Shown here piece after piece: positions 29,001 to 38,000 of a stretch of 64,000 bases of DNA. This DNA is from Streptomyces griseus (lineage in GTDB: Bacteria; Actinomycetota; Actinomycetes; Streptomycetales; Streptomycetaceae): assembly GCF_001715295.1 (NCBI RefSeq), contig NZ_MDKB01000005.1, forward strand, positions 435,645-499,644, in the 5' to 3' direction. Every line of letters begins with the position of its first letter. Within the stretch, counting starts at the first letter, position 1. The notes beneath the pieces were generated by a model. That model had not been told where the DNA came from and did not search any database. It was given only the letters and a program-made list of their open reading frames with translations. Position numbers and translations under genes: made by a program.

Positions 29001-32000
29001 GATGTGGCCTGGCACCTCGCGGCCCGCTCCCAGCCGTCGGGTCTGCTCCGGGCTCCCGCGGAGCTGGTCGCCGGGCGACCGCCGCAGGGCAGGGTCGTGG
29101 AGATCCCCGACGGCGTGCTCGTATGGATGCCCCTCGCGGAGGCGAGGCGGGCCGGGATCTTCGACGACGGCCTCACCCCTCCGCCGCCCTCCCCGCTCTT
29201 CACCGCCGCCGATGCGGCCGTCCACGGCACGCTCACGGTCGGCCGCATCGACATGGCCCCGGCGATCCGCGATTTCACGGATCTCCTGCTGGCAACTCTC
29301 CCCAAGCACAAGAGCTGGCTCGGGCCCAAGAGCCTGCTCGCCGACCAACTAGGCGGTCTGCAGCGGCAGATGACCGCACTGTCTCCGTCCGGTGTGCGCG
29401 CCCTCCAGACAGGTATGGAGAACGGCGGCCTCTCGCTGCGACTGGCCCGGAACAAGATCGGGCCGGCCAAGGACGCCAGTCTCACCGTGACGCTGAGGCG
29501 GTCCGGCTTCACCTCCGGCGCGCTGCGCCACGACGTCAAGCCCACGATCACCCGGCCCACGTCCACGGCGGAGACCGTCACGGAGAAGCTGGCGCGCGGG
29601 TACGAGGCCGGCTACCGGCTCGGCGAGATGCCCACCGTCCTGGACGCACCGGCCCTGCGCAACGGCGGCTTCACGCTCGACGACCGGGTCGGGTCCAGCC
29701 GTTCGTCCTCCCTCGCCCACGCGGTCACCGACGCTGTCAGCGCTCAAGTGGCCTTCGAGGGACCGGTGGTGACCGGCCGGACGGCGTTCCACGTCACCTT
29801 CACGCTGGAGCTGCCCGGCGGGAAGACGGTGACGGGCACCTATCCGGTCGGTGACGCCGAGGTGGTGCTGCCCCTGAGCCTCGCCCGCCCGGGCGGGACC
29901 GAAGAGCCGGGCACGGCACCGGTGACGGACACGGATCCGGTCGGTGACGCCGGAGCCGTACCGCCCCCGAGCCCCGTCCGCCCGGGCAGGACCGAACAGC
30001 CGGGCACGGCGGTGCGGACCGCCGGACCGACGGGGACGCCCGCTCCTCCGATGCTGCTTCCGCCGGACCGGCAGGCCATGGCGTTGCGGGAGCGCGGCAC
30101 CGCGGGCAGGAGGTTGTTCGCCACCGGTCCGGAGAGCGTCGTCGTCATCACGGTCGGCGGCATCGCCACCCTCCGGGAGGCCGCTGCGTACGCCGTCGAC
30201 GTCGCCGTCAGGGGACGCGGTGCGAGGAGCGACACGGCGACGGCCATGCCCACCGTCGAGGGCCGTTACGTGCGTACGACGGCGCTGACGCGGCCCGGCA
30301 CCCCGGCCGGTGAAGTCCTCAAGGGTGCCCTCAGTACCGACGTACTGAGCGCCTACCTGCCGCAGTTGGTCCGCGACAACCTGAGCGTCACGCTGCACGA
30401 CACCAGCTCGACGGTCGGCGGGACGGACGCGACCCTGCGGATCTCCGCGGACGTGGACCTGTCCCGGGCCCGCCTGCTGGCCGTGGACCCGCAGGCGGGA
30501 CTCGGCGGCAGCCGGCGGACCATGGACAACGACACGTACACGGGTGACACCACCGATGCCCACATGCCCGCGATGACCGCGGGTCCGGGCTTCGAGTCGC
30601 AGCCCGTCGTCCAGACCACGGCCGCCGTGCCGGGCTGGGCGGACTCGGACGCGGCGGGCGGTGCCGCCGACCGCCGGACCTCCGCGCTGACCACGCTCAA
30701 GCCCTTCGCCGGCGGGGCCGTGCTGATCCAGGCGCCCGTGCACGTGGTCCAGACGGCGAAGGCCTCCCACCGCGTCGCGGACCTTCCGGGGGTCGCCTCG
30801 GTGCTCGGTCGCGGCACCCGGCCGCCTGTCACCGTGGAGCACACGGTCCAGGACGGGGTGACGATGTGGGTGTCGTTCGACGTCGCCCGGGAACACGGAC
30901 TGCTGCCCCCCGAGGTCGAGGCCGCCGCGGACACCGTCAAGGCGCAGACCAAGAAGTACACCGAGGCGGCGAAGACGGTGGAGACGTCCGAACGGCGTCT
31001 GCGCACCCTCGGCAGCGAGGTCGCCTCCCTCCGGACGGAACTGCGGCACCTCCTGGAGGCACCGGCTCCCACCGGCGCGGACGTGGCCGCCGCGCGCGAA
31101 CGGCTGGCCACGGCCCTCACCCGGTACGCCGCGTCCCAGCAGGACCTGGTCAACCACCGCCGGGACGTCACGACGGCCGAGCAGCACCTCGCCGGCGCGT
31201 CCGAGGCCGCCTGGCAGGCGGTCGAGCACTACGCGATCACCGGCACCCGCCCCTCCGGCACGCCGCCCGTCGCCTGGAAGGAGCCGACCGCGGCAGCGAC
31301 CGCCGAAGAGGCTCCCGCGACGGTCACCGGCTATCCCCCGCTCGCCGACCTCCTCGAAGGCACGGGGCCTTACGCGGGCCCGGCCGCGGACCTGACCGGA
31401 GTGCCGCACCTCGTCACCCGGGAGGACGTTCTCGCCCGTACGGAGTTCTGGCTCGGCGACGCCGGGCCGCGGTCGGACACGGACGCCGTACGCCGCGAGG
31501 AGACCAAGGCGGCGGGCTGGGCGCAGCGCCTGCGGACGGCGGACGCCGCCTTCCGGTCGTCGCTGGAGGCAGTCCTGGACGCCCGGCACGCCATGGAGGC
31601 CGCCCGGCTGCGGGAGGCCCGGGCCGGCAAGACGCCGGATCGGCCGGACACCGCGGGCAGGCTGGAGGCGGCCGAGGCCGGTGTACGGACCACCCGGTCG
31701 GCGTACGACACGGCGGTCGCGCACCTGAGGGCCCACTACCGGGAACTCGGCCTCACGCAGACGAACTGGACGACGGTGGACGCGGCCACGCGCCGCCTCC
31801 TGGCGCCGCGGCCCGAAGGAAGCGACCCCCTCGTCGTCACACCCTGGCACCCCGTGCCGGAACCCGAGGGCTATGTCCGTCCCGCCGACGCGGCGTCCGT
31901 CCCCGAGCCGTACACCGCGCAGGGCAAGGACGCCGAGGGCCGGCCTGTCACCCTGAAGGCGCCGGACGGCCGTGTCCTCGAGCTCGTGGACCCCCCTTCC

Positions 32001-35000
32001 ACGGGGCCCGCGCAGCTCGGAATCGGGACGAGTTTCCACCGGTCCCTCCTCGACGCGGTCGAGCGCGCCCATCCGGGGCTCCTCTCCGAACTGGGGCTCC
32101 GTGCGCGGGGCAGAGACCTCTCCGCCGACGATGTCCAGCACCTGAGGCAGCGCCTGGCCGACCGCCTGACGGCGGACCGCGACGAACTCACCGAGTTCCT
32201 CGCGATCGACCCGCAGGAGCGGTTCACCGCTCGGGAACTGGCCGACGCGGGCATCGTGCTCAGCCCGGCGGAAGCCGCCGAGCACACCGCCTCGCGCCAC
32301 CGCCTCCCGGACGGCGTGGCCGCCCGGCTGTCCCCCGGCCAGCGCCTGGAACTGGCGCGTACGACTCTGCTGCGGTCGGGCGACGGGCAGATCGGCGACC
32401 GCAAGGACGCCGGCTGGAACCACTCCGCGGGTGACCTGGCCGCGCTGCTGGCGGCCCGGGTGCTCGGGGTCCCGGTGACCGTGGTCCTGTCGGACCTGAA
32501 CCATCTGACGTTCGGCGCTCCCGGAACGGACCCGGGAGGCGACACCCGGTCCGGCGTGGTCCTGCACGTGGCGGACGACCTGTACCGGCCCGCCGTGCCT
32601 CTCGCGGCCGACGACCTGCTGCTCAACGCCGACTCGGAGATCACTCAGCAACCGGCCGGCCCGGCTTCGTCCCGGAGCACCGCGACCGCGCCGGCCGGCG
32701 ATGCTCCTGCCGGTCCGGTCCACTACGTGGGCGCCGGTCTCGGTCCGTCGGCCGTGGTCCCCAGGGAACTCCATTTCGTCTGGCTGGGCGGCGAACTGAC
32801 CGACGGCGCCCGCGCCAACCTCCGGACGTGGGCGGCCAAGGCGGAAGAAGCACAGTGGAAGCTGACGATCTGGGCGGATGAAGGCGGCCGGCGCACCAAC
32901 AAGGAGTTCCTCAAGGGCCTGGCCGATTCCGGCACCGTTCATCAAGGCCGGGTCGAGGACCTGTTCAAGAAGGACAAGACCCCCGGCGGGGAGAAGCTGC
33001 CCTCCAAGGTGTCCAAGCTGTACGAGGCCGCGCGCAAGCAGAACAGCTTCGCGATGGCCTCCGACATCGCCAGGTACGCCCTCCTCCACAAGCACGGCGG
33101 GGTGTATCTCGATGTGGACCTGGGCCCCGGAGAGGTCGTACTGCGCCCCGAGGGCGTCACGATGCCCAGGGGCGACGACACCCTGCCGATGTTCGGTCCC
33201 ATGCTCCGCGACCCCCACAGCGTCCGGAGGCTGCTCGGACTCGCGGAGAACGCACCCGTGACCGCGGACCACATCCACCAGGCCGCCGAAGTCGCCTACC
33301 GGGAAGGCCGCTTCGGGAACCAGTTCATCGTCACCCACGCCCGGAGCCGCTTCATGAAACAGGTTCTGGACCATCTGCCGGACATCAACAACAAGGACGC
33401 CTACGCCAGGGGTGTTCTTGAGCTGGCCATGAAGTCGAAGAACGTGGGCGCCAGTACCGGACCGATCTTCCTCCTGCGGCAGTTCAACGAGCACATCAAG
33501 TCCCTTGACACCACACAGTCCCCCAGCGCCAGATTCGGGCCGCCGGCCGAGTTCCGTGTCCGGGCAGCCGAGTGGACGGACTGGACCCGTCTGGACTGGC
33601 TGACCGACGAGAGCGAGAACCAGGAGGCCCCCCGGAGCACGTCCGCGCCCACCCGGAACAAGACGCTGGCCAAGCGCCTCGGCGACACCGTCAGGTCGAT
33701 CAAGGGCTCCGTACGATGGGGCAGCGGCAGGTCCGGGTCGGGCACCGCACCGCTGCCGAACGACGGAACCCTGCTGAGCGGCCTCGACCCCGCACCGGAG
33801 CGGCTCGAGCGGGGCAGCGGGACGTCGAGGGACGAACTCGTCGGCAAGGACGGCCGGAAGGCCTCCTTCGAGCAGGCGCGCCAGAGCCTCCGGACGATCC
33901 GGGACGCCGCGGGCGAGGTCATCGGATACGCCTCGCACAGTGACCGGGACTGGGCTCCGCGCAAGGACTTCTACGCGCACTACCGCGCCGACGAGACGTC
34001 CTTCAAGGCCTACCGGACGACGGACGCCGGCACGTTCGTCCCCGTGGCCGAGGACCAGGCCTCGCCTCGCACGGTTCCGTGGCACACCGGCACGGACACC
34101 CCGGCCGGGCAGCGGGCACCCCGCCCGGTCTTCTTCGACGCGCACGGCTCGCAGGACGGCGTCAAGCTCCACATCGGCGAGGGTCTTCCGCTCGAGGTCG
34201 ACGGCGCCCAGTTCGCGCGCTTCATGGAAACCCTGGCGGACCCCGACCGGCCTCCGGCTCCGGTGGTGCTGGTGGCCTGTGACACCGCGAACGTCCGCTC
34301 CACCGACGGTGGAAGCGTCCTGCGGGACGCGGCACGGGCGGTACCCGGACGCCGCTGGTACGCCCCCGATGTCGCGGTCGGCCACGTGGGACCGCGGGCC
34401 GGAGCCGCCGCGGGCGGGGCAACCGGGGTGCTGGCCCTTCTCCAGGACCGCACGACCGGGCGCCAGGGCCGGTGGGTGACCGCCGGCGGGCCCACCGAAC
34501 CGGAGACCCCGCTCACACGGCAGGGAGGACGGACCGGCGAGATCGCCGACGGCAGGGCGGGACTCCTGGACGGTCCGCGCCTGCGCCACGACGCGGACGA
34601 GCTGTTGCCGAACTTCCCGCCCGCGGACACGTCGTCCGCCGCATCCGTCGGCCTGAGCCTGGGCGGCGGCACGGGCGAGCCGCGGGCGATCCCCAAGGAA
34701 CTGAACTTCGTCTGGCTGGGCGGAGAGATGACGTCCGCCGCCCGTGCGAATCTTCGGAGCTGGGCGGCCAAAGCCGAAGAGGCCGGCTGGAACATGCGGA
34801 TCTGGACGGACGAGGGCGGCGGCACCGCCAACCGGCAGTTCCTGGACGACCTCGCGGCGAGCGGCCCGGTGACGAATCGGCCGGTCACGTCCCTGTTCGA
34901 GAAGACGTGGACGAACCCGTTGTCCAACGACGTGCTGTCGAGGGCCCGGCGCCTGTACACGTCGGGCCAGGAGCGCCGGAGCTTCGCGATGGCCTCGGAC

Positions 35001-38000
35001 GCCGCCCGGTACGCCCTCCTCTACAAGCAGGGTGGGGTGTACCTCGATGTGGACCTGGCACCTGGGGAGTTCGTCCTGCCGGCCGAAGGCGTTCAGATGC
35101 CGACGGGCGACAACCTCCCCATGTTCGGGCCCGGTCTGCGCGACGAGACCAGTGTGTTCGGACGGTCGGCCCGCGGTGAGGCACCGGATCCGGAGCAGGT
35201 ACTCACCCCCGAGGTCATCCGCGCTGCGGCCGTGGACCGTTACCGGCGGGGCGAGTACGGCAATCAGCTGATCGCGGCCCATCAGCACAACCCGTTCCTG
35301 AAGCATCTGTTGCGGAACCTGGTCGACATGAAGTCCCTGACGCCCCTGGAGCGGGGGGCGAAGGAAGGGGAGATCAAGGCTCGGAACGTGGCAGGCATCT
35401 CGGGGCCCGGCTTCATCGACGCACAGATGAACGAGTACAACCGGCTGTGGGAGAGGGAGCATCCTGCCGAGAAGAAGGAGCAGCTGAGGGGAGCGGACCG
35501 GTTCAGGCCCTCGGACGCGGCCAGGGACGTCTGGATCGACCTGGCCTGGGTGACGCCGGAGAGCGCCAACCAGGAGACCGCGTCACTGACCGATGCGCGT
35601 GAACCGGCAACGGAGCCGGTCCCGCGTTCCGCCACCGTGCGGGAGAGGCTGAGGAAGTTCACCGGCACGTTCAGGAGCGGTCACCGGGACGGCGACGGCA
35701 CCGGTTCGTTCTCCGGCTCCCAGGGGTTCCTCTCCAACAGCCGGACCGTGTCCTCGGCCGGCGACGGAATCGAACTGCCGCCCTCGGCCGGCCCCCTGTT
35801 CCCGCCCGCGCCCGGCAACCTGACACCGGACGCCGTGCTCACGGGCACGGACGGACGTCAGGTCTCCTTCGGCCAGGTCTACGAAGGCCTCGAGGTGATT
35901 CGTGACGTCGACGGCAGGTCGCTGGGCTACGCGTCGCACACCGTGCGGGACTGGGCCCCCCGGAAGGACTTCTACGCCACCTACCGCTCGGACGAGGTCC
36001 TGTTCGCCCACTACCGGCCCACGGAGGAAGGGGGGTTCGTACTCGGCACCGGCAGCGGCACGGAGTCACCGGCCGGCAAGGTGCCGTGGCAGGCCGACGC
36101 ATCCGCGCGGGATGCGAAGGAGCCGGTCAGGCCGCTGTTCTTCGACGCGCACGGCACCGAGAACGGCATCGAACTCCATGTGGTGGGCAAGGAGCCGCTG
36201 GTCGTCGACGGTGCCCGGTTCGCGCGTTTCATGGAGACGCTCAGGGACCCGGCGCAGCCCCCGGCTCCGGTCGTACTGGTCGCGTGCGAGACGGCGAAGA
36301 TCCGGAGTGGCGACGGCGGGAGCGTGGCGACGGACGCGGCCCGTACCCTACCCGGACGTCTCTGGTACGCGCCCGACACCGAGGTCGGCCACGCCGGACC
36401 GACGCACGACTCCGACCGCGTCACGGGGGTGCTGGGTCTGCTCGCGGATCCAGTCGCACAGCGCCGCGGTGCGTGGGTCGTGGCGGGAGAGTCACTCGAG
36501 ACCGGTCCGGCTTTCGTCCCCGCCCCGCGGGAGGATCCGGTGCCGCCCACCCCCACGTTCTCGGACCTGATCTTCCACACCCTCAACGCCGCCCCGCGGG
36601 AGACCGTCGACCTCAGCACCGTCCTCCACGACCACCCCCTCACCGCCCCAGGCGAGAACCCCGCAGTCCAGCGCGACCACCGCTCCACCACCGGCCCGAC
36701 TCCTGACCGCTCGCCCACGTCACGTGCACCCGGTAACTCCGCTGACGCTCCGACGACGACAACGCCGGGCGCGCGCACGGCCGATGGCCGCGGGGACAGC
36801 GAGATCATCGACAGTTGGCGGGCTCTGTCGACGGTGCCGCGGGCGCGGCGCTCCAACGCTCTGCAGCACATCGATACGGCTGTCCACGAGTGGGCGAACG
36901 GAGGCCGGCAGCTGCCTGGCGCCCATGACACCAACCAGCGTCAGCTGGAGGCCATCCTCGATGCCGTGGAAGCGTGGAGGGCAGGCAAGAAGGGCCCCAG
37001 CGACCGCGCCGGGGCGGTCGACCGCCTGACCGCACACGTCCGGTCCGAGTTGGACGATCTGCACCAGCGCATCGCCGAGCGGGCGCACCAGGCACAACTT
37101 GTCGACCGGTACGCCCGTATCCATCCTGAGGTGAGCGACTTCGCGGGCCGACGGTTGCCGGATCGGGTCGATCCGGCGAACAACCCCGCGCACAACATCT
37201 TCACCGGCGACCGCACCCACCACGGCGCATTGTCGGACGATGCGCTCGATGCTGCCGATGAGCTCTCGCGTCAGCAGTTGGCGGCCAAGCGGGATCAGGC
37301 AGCGGCTGGTGGCGTGACCGTCGACGCGGGTGTGTCCGCCGATCGCGTACGGGAGTTGATGGACAGCACCCGCAACGACCTGACCCACTCCACGCTCTAC
37401 CCGGAACTCACCTCCTATCTCGACCGGGCCGACCAGGCCGAGGCTCTCGACACCGGTTCCCACCTCGGGAAGCTGACGCCCGTGCTCGAGGATGTCCACG
37501 GCACGCGGGTCACCGTCCACGGGGACCCCACGGACAGCCTCCGCGACGCTCGGATCGACAACTTCCGCAAGGCCGTGAGCGCGGTGCAGGAGGCCGGCTT
37601 CCACGTTCCCGATGTCGAACTGCACCTGCCCAAGTACGGCCGGTTCCTGGAAGTCCACAACGACCTTGTCGCCGAGCGGAGCGGGGGCCGGCTACAGCGC
37701 GCCGAGTACCTCGCACCCAACGCGGTGATCGCCTCGCCCGATGTCGTCGGCAATCCGTTGACCAACAAGCTCGCCGGCGATCGGTACCGCTACCTCTCGA
37801 CCGAGCTCGACCCCTCCGGCGTCGGCACGATGGTGCATGAACTGGGACACTTCCTGCACTACGTCAACGCCCGCGCCCAGTACCACGATCTGGCCTTCAC
37901 ACAGTTCACCGGCCGCAGCGGGCAGGGCGGCGACGCCGTACCCCATCAGGCTCTCGCCCTTGGGGTGAGCGCCTACGCCGCCGGCAACCCCCGCGAGTTC

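Noticed and set aside
29349..35462. A 2,037-codon open frame on the minus strand inside the giant gene
   Set aside because: It is the antisense of well-defined domains (GT and His/Cys modules); high GC leaves antisense frames open. Its translation is Arg/Gly/Val-rich with no recognisable domain.
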